This document shows, piece after piece, positions 45,476 to 56,575 of a DNA stretch of 64,000 nt. Source of the DNA: Hemerocallis citrina (taxonomy: Eukaryota > Streptophyta > Magnoliopsida > Asparagales > Asphodelaceae); contig CM030367.1 in NCBI GenBank assembly GCA_017893485.1, positions 145,627,767 through 145,691,766 of the forward strand, read 5' to 3'. The notes below the pieces were generated by a model. It saw nothing but the letters and a program-made list of their open reading frames with translations, searched no databases and had not been told where the DNA came from. Position 1 is the stretch's first letter. Each line of letters opens with the position of its first letter. The position numbers and the translations under genes were made by a program.

Positions 45476-47045
45476 CTCAATGATCAACTCGATTTCAGAG
45501 TTGTCTCTTCAAACTTGCTGGGTGCAAATAGCGAGTCCAAACGTCGCTCTACTACAAATTGTCTCTATAAAACTTACTGGAGTCAAACATCAATCTTTAC
45601 ATCAAATACATCTCAGATTTGCATCTACTAAATTGCTGGGGTCAAACAACAAGCTCTACATCAAATCCATCTCAGAGTTTCCTCTACTAAACTTGTTGGG
45701 GTCAAACAACAAGCTCTACATCAACTCTATCTCAGAGTTGTCTTTACTGAACTTACTGGGTTCAAATGGCAAGCTTTACGTTTAACTCTGTCGCAGAGTT
45801 GCTTCTACAAACTTGTTGGGTTCAAATGGCAAGCACTACGTTCAACTCTGTCTCAGAGTTGGCTTACCAAATTTACCGGGATCAAACAGCAAGCTTAACA
45901 TTCAACTCCATCCCAGAGTTGCCTCACAAAACTTGCTGCCATCAAACAGCAAGGCTCACATCAACTCGATTAAGGAGTTTCCCCTACAAACTTGCTGGGA
46001 TCATACAAGAAGCTCTACATCAACTCTGTCTCAAAGTTGACTCTACCAAAATTGTCGGGCGCAAATATAAAACTCTACATCAACTCAGTCAGAGTTATCT
46101 CTACAAACCTGCCAGGATCAAACAGCAAGCTCTACGCATAGCTCCCTCTCAGAATTGTCTCTCGGAACTAGCCGGGTGCAAACGGCAAGTTTAACATCCA
46201 ACTTCATCGCAGAGTTCTCTATAAACTTGTCGGGATCAAACGGCAAGCTCAACATTCAACTCCGCTTAAAGTTGCCACACAAAACTTGCTGACATCAAAA
46301 GAAAAGTCCAACATCAACTTAATTAATTAGTTGCCCCTACAAACTTGTCGGGACCAAACGACAAGCTCTACATCAACCCCGTCTGAGAGCTTCCTCTCTA
46401 TGAACTTACTGGGCACAAATGGCAAATGCAACGTTCAACTCCGTCAAAGAGTTCCCACCAAACTTGCTGAGGTCAAATGACAAGATTTATATCAACTCCA
46501 CCTCAGAGTTGCCTTTCAGAACTTGTTGAGCATAAACGGCAAGTTCAACTTTCAACTCCATCACAGGGTTCTCTCTAAGCGTGCTTGGTGCAAACAACAA
46601 GTTCAACGTCCAACTCTGTCTTAGAGTTGTATCTACTCACCTGTCGGGCATCAAACGACAAGCTCAACGTACAACTCCATCACAGAATTCTCTCAAAACT
46701 TGCTGGATGCAAACGGTACGTTCAACGTTCAACTCCTTCTAAAGTTGTCTCTATAAAATTTTCGGGATCAAACGACAAGCTCTATGTTCAAGTCCGCCTA
46801 GAGTTGTCTCTTTAAACTTGCTAGATGCAAATGGCAAGTTCAACATTCAACTCTGTCTAGAGTTGTCCCTACAAAATTTGCTGGGTGGAAATGGCAAGTT
46901 CAGACAACCAACTTCAACACAGAGTTCTCTATAAACTTGTTGTGATCAAATAGTAAGTTCTACGCTCAACTCCATCCCAGAGTTGTTTCTTCAAACTTGC
47001 TGGGATCAAATAGCAAGACCATTGTCTGACTGCCTTCAGAAATTT
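45476..47045 (+). repeat. 60-bp tandem repeat array II of element 4
   Basis: About 26 copies around CAACTCTGTCTCAGAGTTG, TCTCTACAAACTTGCTGGG and TTCAAACGGCAAGTTCAACG. The second half is clearly related to array I (ACTTGCTGGGTTCAAA..GGCAAGTTCAACG against ACTCGTTGGCTCCAAACAACGAGTTCAACG), so both arrays derive from one ancestor. The inverted repeat is kept here as well, with different bases. Confidence 0.9.
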
Positions 47046-47680
47046 GTTCCTACGACAGCTCTCCTAGGTCAGCTAAAAAATGCTCATCCACCGAGGAAAC
47101 ACTCGATCGAAAAAATAAGCAAACGACACAATGTTTGTTCGAAAGAAGAGTGGTTCAAAAAATGAGCAACAAGATGTTTGATCGACAAGTACAATAAATA
47201 ATAACTCAAAGCTTCAAAGGAAGAGGTGAACAAATTCTTGCTACTAAGCATGCTCAAGATGATTTATCTCGTACCTTAGCTATAAAAAAACTAAAGGAGA
47301 TAATCAATTCACAACCCAAGCTCCTTGCAAAATTCAAGCTTCAAATTTCTGAAAATCCCCAAATAATTAAAGAGTTGGATTTTTTGGCATAAAAGAAGGA
47401 AAGAAGCTCTGGTGCACTGTAATAAGAGATCAGGTCAGGTTTTAAACCAAACCCACCAACAAAACCCGAAAATCAAAGGATGAAAGATTAACGGGTAAGC
47501 AGATATGCAGGTGTGAATTCAAAACCCGAAAACCGGAAGCACTCGTTCTTCTACTTCTAAAAAATCACCTTCTACAGAGCTTGACTGAAAGATCTCTTCC
47601 TCCTTACTCTAACTCCGAGCTTCAACTTCATCAAAGAGCTCCGCCTAAACCCTAGTCAACCAGGGAATTACATAGCTTAA
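47046..47680 (+). other. Element 4 spacer between repeat arrays
   Basis: AT-rich DNA without repeats or a supported gene. Confidence 0.5.
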
Positions 47681-48475
47681 CTGCTTCGAAGCTCGATGAC
47701 AGTTTTAAGGGTCCATAGCTCGACAAACAGTCACCCTCATAGCTCGGCCGTATAGCTACAACTCAGCGATGCTCCAAACGCCATAGCTCGGTGAGGAATA
47801 GCTTGATAGCTCGGCAACGAGTTCGAACCGAATAGCTCGGTGACAATTCAAAGCTCCATAGATCTGCCATGACCAAGGAGTGCCATAGCTTGGAGGAGTC
47901 GAGAACTCCATTGCTCGGTGGAGTCGAGAGCTCCACAGCTCGACGAAAATCTAGAGATACATAGTTCGACCTTGTTAAGAGCTTTATAGCTTAACTGCAA
48001 TGGCAAAGGAGTAGCTCGGCGATAAAAAGATTCATAGCTCGACCACCATGAAGATTGTAGTTCGGTCACCATAGCTCGGCGAGATGCTCGAAGCTCATAT
48101 AACTCAGCAATGAGTTTCATAACTCGACCATCGCCGAAGAGGCTATAGCTCGATTGTAATGAGTTTGCCCAAAGTAAAGCATCGCAAACTTAGTACAACC
48201 TCTCATAGCTAGGCAAAAACCATAGGCCGGCAACAAGCACCCTCATAGCTCCACGAGAAGTTGGAGAACCCATAGCTCGCCAAGACTCCATAGCTAAAAA
48301 CTTCGTCGTTCGATCGCTACCTTCATAGCTCCCCGAGAGGAGCTCTGTAGCTCGACGATTAGCTTCAAAGTTCAGTGGAATAAGTAGCTCAGTGAGAAAA
48401 GAGTGCCTATAGCTCGGGGACGAAGCTATCCCCTAGCTCGGCCAGGAGGAAATGGCCATAGCTCGGCCAAATTGT
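47681..48475 (+). repeat. ATAGCTCGG tandem repeat array III of element 4
   Basis: Some 25-30 irregularly spaced copies of the motif CATAGCTCGGC, mostly 25-45 bp apart, stopping just before the 3' LTR. It matches the position of the last repeat array in elements 2 and 3. Confidence 0.85.
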
Positions 48476-48549
48476 CGGCCGAGCTAGGGGGCTCCGAAAG
48501 ATAACAACAACCATCAGATTGTCTAGACAATCGCGCTCCAGTGTGATGG

Positions 48550-48936
48550 AAGCCTCAGATAGATCCACGTCGCCCCTCTTCTTCCCATCACTTTGCACAA
48601 CTCTCCACCGTTGGATCTCACTCAGCGGGAGATCCCCTCACTGATGAGTGCTACAGATTGCGCCACATTGCCAATAGCCATAGCGATCAGATCTTGACCT
48701 CTGATTCCGAGGGTCTGTTGTCGGGGTCAACCTCCAGTGTTTCAGGATTTTTGTAGGTCCATTTGCCGCATCAGCAACTATTGGATCCAAATCACGGTGT
48801 TCGATCAACGATCCAGATTCAATCTGAGGAGCTCTAACTGCATTTCACGATAAAGATCAAATGTCAGATTTTTAGTAATTTTCATCAAATATTAACTCAC
48901 TATGTATTTGCTCTCACACCAAAATAAGCAGCAGCA
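48550..48936 (+). repeat. 3' LTR of element 4 (left edge uncertain)
   Basis: R/U5 matches 37640-37882 (GGGTCTGT.GT, GTGTTTCAGG, AAATCACGGTGTTC, GAGGAGCTCTAAC, ATCAAATATTAACT) and ends AGCAGCAGCA at 48936. The U3 part is not alignable with the 5' copy. Confidence 0.65.
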
Positions 48937-49156
48937 CTACTTATGAGTCACTGGGTTGTGCCAATAAAATGCCAATCTCAAAAGTTTTAGGGCAACATTG
49001 GATGAGAAAGGACTATTGAGATTTGACTTGTAGCTGTGTTATTCGAGCGTAGATGGTATGGTCATAATATGGGTAGGTAAAAGAAAATCTTAAGTTCGAA
49101 ACTAAGGTTACAACATAAACCTTTATTCATTTAAAATATTAAAAAAAAAAGAAGAG
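48937..49156. other. Host spacer with a possible SINE-like tail
   Basis: 220 bp between elements 4 and 3. AAGTTCGAAAC near 49095 resembles a Pol III B-box core and the segment ends in a run of A (49140-49150), as a SINE would. The A-box is not convincing, so no element is claimed. Confidence 0.3.
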
Positions 49157-49734
49157 TGATATGGGTCAGATGACGTGGCCCCTTCTGGGCCACAGGATCC
49201 CCTCATGAAGCGTGCACCGCCGGATCATCCGAATCCGCCACGTCAGCACGAAAACTGCCCATGCCTCCGCTACGTCAGCCTGGAAACTGCCTAGGCCTCC
49301 ACCACGTCAGCCTATACTGCTTGGGCTTCTGCCATGTCAGGCCCACGGGCAACCGGGTCCAGACCCGGCCCCAAATGGGTCCAGACCCGGTTGGCCTCTC
49401 CTATAAATACCAGACCCTCTACCCTTTATCCAGGTAATCAATCTTTCCCCCTCAAAATCCTAGTTACTGTTACTCTCTCAGTAGCTGACTAGATCGTCGG
49501 AGGGTCTGCCACCGGGACCAACCCCGGTGTTCCTAGACAGTGTGCAGGTACACGAGACCTCGGATCCGAGCCTCCTGGTCTGAGCCGAGCATCTAGTCTC
49601 GACCTCACTCCCGCCTACTTCCTAACCATTCGCCCAGCTAAGGGTCGTCCGCACTGGAGCTTCCTCCACCAATACAAATAGAGAAGAACTCACACTTGGT
49701 GATCCATACGCCTCCCGAAAAACAAACCGCATCA
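49157..49734 (+). repeat. 5' LTR of element 3 (578 bp)
   Basis: Starts TGATATGGGTCAGATGACG and ends AACAAACCGCATCA, three bases before the PBS. It has four ACGT-core motifs (GCCACGTCAG at 49237, GCTACGTCAG at 49269, ACCACGTCAG at 49301, GCCATGTCAG at 49331), a TATA box (CTATAAATAC, 49401-49410) and a hairpin CACCGGGACCAACCCCGGTG at 49510-49529. Confidence 0.9.
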
Positions 49735-49737
49735 GGA

Positions 49738-49755
49738 TGGCGCCATCTGTGGGAA
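49738..49755 (+). promoter_or_regulatory. Primer binding site of element 3
   Basis: TGGCGCCATCTGTGGGAA directly after the LTR end plus GGA. It differs by one base from the site of element 1. Confidence 0.85.
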
Positions 49756-49818
49756 GCTCCTAGTGCAGACACTGGAACGAGCTCAGCCATCAACGGTACC
49801 CCGTTTAACCGAGCTCAC

Positions 49819-51342
49819 ATGGCACCCAAGGCCAGGAGAGATGTTACCTCTTCGCGTCGGTGGGAAGTGCATCGTCAAGACGTCGTTGCCGATGCACACG
49901 GATCCAACAACCCGAGGGTCAGTCACGGGCAACAACCGGGTGCCTCCCGACCGGTCTAACCCGACCTACGAGGGGTAATCCAGGATCGGCAGGCAAGCCG
50001 GAGTGGGGGAGGGGCTGCTTCCAACTCGGCCCCGAACCATCCCAGACCTCTGTTCCAAGGGCGGGAGCCGGCACTCAGCCGCGTTGGCCGGCGGCCGCAG
50101 GCTCAGCAAAACCGAGCTGAGCGAGCCCCGGTCACCCACCAAGAGTTCCAAGACTTCCAAAAAGAAATCATGGAGGCCATCCGGGGGACCCCCATTGATG
50201 AAAACGCCCGCCGCTCTCATACCTCCTCAGATGCCCAGGCCAGCGTGTCTCGCATCCCGACAGTCCCGCCGGAGTATGACGATGACGTCTTGAAGCGCCT
50301 CCAAGAAATGGAAGACCGCCTCGACCACTTCGGCGACGGCGGCCCGAGGCCGGCCCAGGGATACAAGCCCATCCGACCTCCTTTATCCACCACCATCTTG
50401 CAGGCAGAAATACCCCGAAACTTTCCCCCACCTCAATTCAAAACTTACGATGGCAAGGGCAATCCTGTTGATCACATGGAGGGCTTCAAGACCCTCATGA
50501 TAATTCACAGTACTTCGGATCCCCTCCTATGTCGTGCCTTCCCCACCACCCTCTGGGGTCCAGCTCGGGAATGGTTCTCCAAGCTCACCCCTGGCTCCAT
50601 CTATTCTTTCGACCAACTGGAGGGCAACTTCCTCGCCCACTTTGTGATCAGCCGAAATGCCGAAAGCACAAGTGCGTCCCTATTGGGTCTCCGGCAGAAG
50701 GAAGGGGAGTCACTCCGGTTATTCGTCCGAAGGTTCACCGCGGAGGCGAGGTCTGTCTCCTCCCTCGACCCCGGGGTCGCCTCGGCAGCATTCCGGCACA
50801 ACGTCCGGCATGGCTAGCTGAAGGCCTCCCTGGCAAAGAAGCCCCCGATAGATTTCTCCGACCTCCTCAACCGGGTCAAAAAGTACATCCGGGCTGAGGA
50901 AGCCCTGAACCCAGAGGACTCGAAAGAAATTCCCGAAGAGGGTAAACGCAAGGCCAACGAGGTCGAGCCAGCAAAGAAAGTTCCGAGAGATGGGGGCACC
51001 ACGAAAAGGGTCCCCCCGGTCCCTTGCTTCGAGAGATACACTCTGCTGACGCAGAACGTGTCGGTCATCCTTCTGGAAATCGAAGACAAGGACCTCGTAC
51101 AATTCCCTCCTCGACCGACCAACAACAACAGCAAGAAGAGGGATCAGCGCTTCTACTGTCGCTTCCACCGGGACAACGGGCACGACATGGACCATTGTCG
51201 CGCCCTGAAGGACGAAATCGAGGCTCTCATCCAACGAGGGTACCTCCGGGAGTTCAAACGGGAAAAAATTCGGGACCAGAGGGATACGAGAAACATGAGG
51301 GCTTCCCCTCCTCATCGAACACCCCGGCAGCGTCCCGAGTGA
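49819..51342 (+). pseudogene. Gag of element 3
   Basis: Start chosen at ATG 49819 (MAPKARRD), matching element 1. One frame runs through the variable N-terminus, the capsid core (DHMEGFKTLM, FAHFVI-type FLAHFVI) and the nucleocapsid motif (CRFHRDNGHDMDHC) with stops at about 49957 (TAA) and 50815 (TAG, where element 1 has CAG). The last codons lead to a TGA near 51340, where element 2 has CGG. The frame otherwise persists, so gag was inactivated by base changes and not by large rearrangement. Confidence 0.88.
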
Positions 51343-54300
51343 GACCAGGAGCCTGAAGAGCCAGAGGGTCAGGCCATCGTATTGTATCCACAGAGGACCC
51401 ATGGGAGGGGAGTCCAACACTTCTCGCAAGGCGTTCGTCCGGAATGTCAACGCCGTCCAGGGCCCCCTCTCCCCCCAGGTCTAGCCGCTCCCTGTCTCCT
51501 CTCGGGGGAAGACATGGAAGGAGTCCGGCTTTCGCATTGTGATGCGCTCGTCATCAGCCTCAGCATGGCGAACTTCGAGGTCCGGCGCATTCTCGTTGAC
51601 AATGGGAGCTCGGTAAACATACTCTTCCTGGAAGCCTTCGAAAACTTGAAGCATTCCCGAGATAAGCTAAAGCCTGCCGGATATACCTTGCACGGATTCT
51701 CCGGTGTCCCGGTGCCAATAGAGGGGATCGTCACCTTAGACGTCACAGCTGGTACGAGCCCACACCGAAGAACCGAGTCGATGGACTACATGGTTGTCAA
51801 CGTTAAGACAGCCTACAATGCCATACTCGGCCTCCCCGGACTCTGCTCCCTCCAGGTGGTCCCCTCGGCCTACCACCAGAAGATGAAGTTTCCTACCAAC
51901 ACTGGTGTCGAGTTTGTCTGAGGGAACCAAAAAGCGGCACGATCGTGCTATATGACGGCGATCGGGGGTAGTGTATTTCCCCTTAATGCCGTCGAGCTAC
52001 AGCCCGAGAGAACCCAGCCCGAACCGAAGCCGGCAGACGAGTTGGAAGATGTTTCGTTCGAGACAGGGGACGCGTCAAGGTGTTTCCGAGTGAGCTGCTC
52101 CCTTGCTCCCAACCTCAAATCTGCCCTGATCGACTGCATTCGCCGCAATGTCGACCTCTTCGCCTGGAAGCCCTCTGACATGCCTGGTATCTCCGAGGAT
52201 CTCATCATGCACAAACTCAGCGTGATCCCCGGTTCAAAGCCGATCATCCAGAAGCAACGCAAGTTCGCCCCGGAGCGACAGCAGGCGGTAAATGCGGAAG
52301 TGAACAAACTTTTGCCCGCTCGTTTCATACAAGAGGTTAGCTACTCCGAGTGGCTAGCGAATGTTGTGATGGTTAAGAAAGCAAGCGGGAGCTGGAGGAT
52401 CTACATAGACTTCACGGATCTCAACAAGGCGTGCCCCAAAGATCCGTTCCCCCTCCCCAGCATCGATGCTCTGATTGACACCACCTCGGGTCACGAGCTC
52501 CTGTCTTTCATGGACGCCTTCTCTGGCTATAACCAGATCCGAATGTTCCCTCCCGATATAGCCAAGATGTCCTTCATCACGGACCAAGATTTCTATTGCT
52601 ACCGGGTGATGCCCTTCGGGCTGAAGAATGTCGGTGCTACTTATCAGAGGCTCGTTAACCAAGTCTTCAAGGATCAAATTGGGTGCAACATGGAGGTATA
52701 CGTCGATGACATGCTCGTCAAGAGCAAATAGGAGCAGGATCACGTCGCCGACCTGAAAGAGGCCTTCGGAGTCCTTCGGACTCACAACATGAGACTCAAT
52801 CCGGCGAAGTGTGCGTTCGGCATCTCCTCAAGAAAATTCCTAGGGTTCATCGTCAGCCAGCGTGGCATCGAGGCGAACCCCGAAAAAATCTAGGCCATAA
52901 TAGACATGGCCCCTCCCAGGAACATCAAAGAAGTCCAGAGACTAACAGAAAGACTAGCGTCCATCGGTCATTTTCTCTCCAAGTCTGGAGAGAAGTCCTT
53001 CCCATTCTTCAAGGCACTCCGCGAAACTAGAGGATTCGAGTGGGGCACTCAGCAGCAAGAGGCGTTCGCCCAATTGAAGGAGTACCTCGCCAACCCTCCT
53101 CTCCTCAGCAAGCCCGAACTAGGGGAGCCCCTCTGGCTCTACCTTTTGGCTTCAGAGAGTGTGCTCAGTATCGTCCTCGTTCGAGAAGAGGAAGGAGTCC
53201 GAAAGCCCCTGTACTATGTGAGCAAGGTTCTACTCTCCGTCGAGACCAGATACTCTAGAATTGAGAAGATAGCATACGCCTTGGTCATGGCCGCGTGGAA
53301 GCTCCGTCCCTACTTTCAGGCACATTCAATCCAGGAACTCACGGACCAGCCTCTGAAGGCCGTGCTTTACAAGCCCGAGAGCTCGGGATGACTTGTCAAG
53401 TGGTCGATCGAGCTCAGTCAATACAACATCGGTTATCAATCGAGGACGACCATCAAAGGGCAGGCCCTCGCCGAGTTCATCACAGAATGCACCATCTCCG
53501 AGCAACCCCAAAACAAGGGAGCCAACCAGACATGGGAAGTTTACGTCGATGGCTCCTCATGCCAAGCGGGGAGTGGTGCGGGCATCATTCTGCAGGGTCC
53601 AGACGGGTTCCTCCTTCAATATTGCCTCTGCCTCAACTTTCTGGCCTCTAACAACGAGGCTGAGTACGGGCCATGATCGCCGGACTCACCCTGGCTCATC
53701 AGGCCGGCGCAAGACAGATCAGGGCCTTTAGCGACTCTCAGCTTGTGGTCAACCAGATCACTGGAGAGTACGAGGCCCGTGACGATTGGATGATCAGGTA
53801 CCTGGCTGTGGTCCAACGACTATTGACGTCCTTCGACGAGTCGGCGGTCTTAAGGATCCCCAGGAAGCAGAATGCCTAGGCCGATGCCCTGTCAAAGTTA
53901 GCTTCCTCATCCTTTGAAGGCCTCGACCAGACCATCCTAATCGAAGTCCTCCTAAAGCCAAGTACAGACTTCCCTGAGGCTCTCTGCGTCGAAGACGGAG
54001 TTTCTCCTGATGACTGGACCACTCTTATCAAGAAATTTCTAATCAAGGGAGAGCTCCCTGAAGACCGGACTAAAGCACGGCGAGTCAGGGTCCGTTCAGA
54101 AAGGTTCGTCGTGATCGACGCAACCCTCTTTAAAAGATCATACACAACAACGGACGGGAGACCCTACCTCTGCTGCCTGACACCTGATGAAGAAAAGTAC
54201 ACCCTCAAGGAGCTGCATGAGGGGATTGGAGGATGCCACATGGGAAGCCGCTCGCTTGTGCGAAAGGCATTGAATCACGGTGACTACTGGCCCACTATGC

Positions 54301-55176
54301 TACAAGATGCCTTTGCCCTAGTGAAGAAGTGCGGTCCCTACCAACGATTCTCTCCCGTGAAGAGGGCTCCGCAAGCAAATCTCCGTTCCATAGCTAGTCC
54401 GACCCCCTTTGCATTGTGGGGGATGGATCTGGTAGGCCCATTTCCGAAGGCAACGGGCCAACGAAAGTTTCTCATAGTGGCGATCGACTACTTCACGAAG
54501 TGGATCGAGGCAGAGCAATTAGCAATGATCACCGAACAACAGTCCCAATAGTTTTTCTCGAAACACATCGTCTGTCAGTTCGGGATCCCACAGGTGCTCA
54601 TCACGGACAATGGAACTCAATTTGCGAGTAAGCACTTCTGCAAGTTCTGCGAAGATCTCGGGATCCAACAGCGCTTCTCCTCTGTATGCCACCCCCAGTC
54701 CAATGGTCAGGCTGAGAACGCGAACTGCCAAATCCTCGACGGCCTCAAGAAACGACTCAATAACTCTTCTAAGGGATTATGGGTCGATGAGCTGCCAAGC
54801 GTTATCTGGGCCCACCGGACAACAAAGAGAATCCCCACGGGAGAGTCGCCATTCAATCTGACATACGGTGTGGAGGCCGTTACTCCCCTGGATATCAGGA
54901 TCCCTTCGCCACGCATCATGGCTTTCGACGAAGCAAGCAACTCTGCACAGCTGCGAGCCGACCTGGACCTCATAGACGAGGTCAGAAAGAAGTCCGCCAT
55001 TAGAAGGAGCATCTACCAACAAAGGATCGAAAGGTTCTACAATAAGAAGCTGCATCCCACCAACATCAAACTCGGAGAACTTGTCCTCCGGAAGTTGGCG
55101 GTATCCAATTCCGGCCAGAAAAGGAAATTGGCCCCAAACTGGGAGGGCCCTTACAAAGTATCTGAGGTCGTGCGTC
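51343..55176 (+). pseudogene. Pol of element 3, multiply disrupted and lacking its C-terminus
   Basis: Protease keeps VDNGSSVN near 51593; reverse transcriptase keeps YVDD near 52699; both RNase H regions and the integrase (HEGIGGCHMG, MDLVGPFP, TDNGTQF, QAEN) are recognisable. CGPC of the integrase zinc finger reads CGPY, so that Cys is lost. Stops occur near 51919, 52729, 52892, 53389, 53877 and 54549 and a frameshift near 53668. Most stops align with CAG or CGA in the other copies. The last residues (KVSEVVRP) run straight into the 223-bp repeats, so the normal C-terminus is missing. Not functional. Confidence 0.9.
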
Positions 55177-55180
55177 CAGT

Positions 55181-56575
55181 GTGGGGGCTCGGCATCTGCC
55201 CCTGGCATGGGTTGGGGCTTCTTCAAGCTTATCAACCCATGCGCATGGCGGTAACAACCAATCATGCCCGTACCGTCTTCCTGAGAACAAGTGTGGGGGC
55301 TCGTCTTCGACCCCGGGCAAGGCCGTGGCTTTCTTTAAATCCACTCGGCTGACACGCTCGGCAGCGACCTTCAGCCACGCCCATCCCTGGCTTTCTCCCC
55401 AGTGTAGGGGCTCGGCATCTGCCCCTGGCATGGGTTGGGGCTTCTTCAAACTTATCAACCCATGGGCACGACGGCAACTGCCAGTCACCCCCGTACCATC
55501 TTCCTGAGAACAAGGGTGGGGGCTCGTTGTCGACCCCGGGCAAGGTCGTGGCTTTCTTCAAAGCCACTCGGCCAACACGCTCGGCGGCGACCTTCAACCA
55601 CGCCCATCCCTGGCTTTCTCCCCGGTGTGGGGGCTCGGCATCTGCCCCTGGCATGGGTTGGGGCTTTTTCAAGCTTATCAACCCATGCGCACGGCGGCAA
55701 CCGCCAGTCATGCCCATACCGTCTTCCTGAGAACAAGTATGGGGGCTTGTCGTCGACCCCGGGCAAGGCCGTGGCTTTCTTCAAAGCCACTTGGCCAACA
55801 CGCTCAGTGGCGACCTTCAGCCACGCCCATCCCTGGCTTTCTCCCCGGTGTAGGGGCTTAGCATCTGCCCCTGGCATGGGTTGGGGCTTCTTCAAGCTTA
55901 TCACCTATGGGCACGGCGGCAACCACCAGTCACGCCCGTACTGTCTTCCTGAGAACAAGGGTGGGGGCTCGTCGTCGACCCCGGGCAAGGTCGTGGCTTT
56001 CTTCAAAGCCACTCGGCCGACACGCTCGGTGGCGACCTTCAGCCACGCCCATCCCTGGCTTTCTCCCCGGTTTAGGGGCTCTGCATCTGCCCCTGGCATG
56101 GGTTGGGGCTTCTTCAAGCTTATCAACCCATGCGCACGGTTGCACCCGCCAGTCACGCCCGTACTGTCTTCCTGAGAACAAGTGTGGGGGCTCGTCGTCA
56201 ATCCCGGGCAAGGTCGTGGCTTTCTTCAAAGCCACTCGGCCGACACGCTCGGTGGCGACCTTCAGCCACGCCCATCCCTGGCTTTGGCTTTCTCCCTGGT
56301 GTGGGGGCTCGGCATTTGCCCCTGGCATGGGTTGGGGCTTCTTCAAGCTTATCAACCCATACGCACGGCAGCAATCTCCAGTGACGCCCGTACCGTCTTC
56401 CTGAGAACAAGTGTGGGAGCTCGTCGTCGACCCCGGGCAAGGCCGTGGCTTTCTTCAAAGCCACTCGGCTGACACGCTCGGCAGTGACCTTCAGCCACAC
56501 CCATCCCTGGCTTTCTCCCCAGTGTGGGGGCTCGGCATCTGTCCCTGGCATGGGTTGGGGCTTCTTCAAGCTTTG
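55181..56575 (+). repeat. 223-bp tandem repeat array of element 3
   Basis: About 6.3 copies beginning GTGGGGGCTCGGCATCTGCC at 55181, 55404, 55627, 55850, 56072, 56301 and 56524, a period of 222-223 bp except for one unit with 6 extra bases (GGCTTT duplication near 56284). Homologous to the 222-bp array of element 2. Overlapping ORFs on both strands are artefacts of the repeat. Confidence 0.95.

Larger units (their letters stand above)
37460..48936 (+). mobile_element. Element 4: Tat-like non-autonomous LTR element with a repeat-rich interior
   Basis: A 5' LTR ending ...AAGCAGCAGCA at 37882 with a TATA box, a PBS-like site, a short gag N-terminal remnant, an inserted Tekay-type LTR, more than 3 kb of tandem repeats and a related 3' LTR ending at 48936 with the same ...AAATAAGCAGCAGCA. 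No protease, reverse transcriptase or integrase was found. The two LTRs are alignable in R/U5 but clearly diverged, so they may be an old pair or belong to two related copies. The left end is not defined because the CACTA element is adjacent. Confidence 0.6.

Noticed and set aside
44290..48475. Could the regularly spaced repeats be a CRISPR array?
   Set aside because: The repeats are contiguous 60-bp units without unique spacers, in a plant LTR element and without cas genes.
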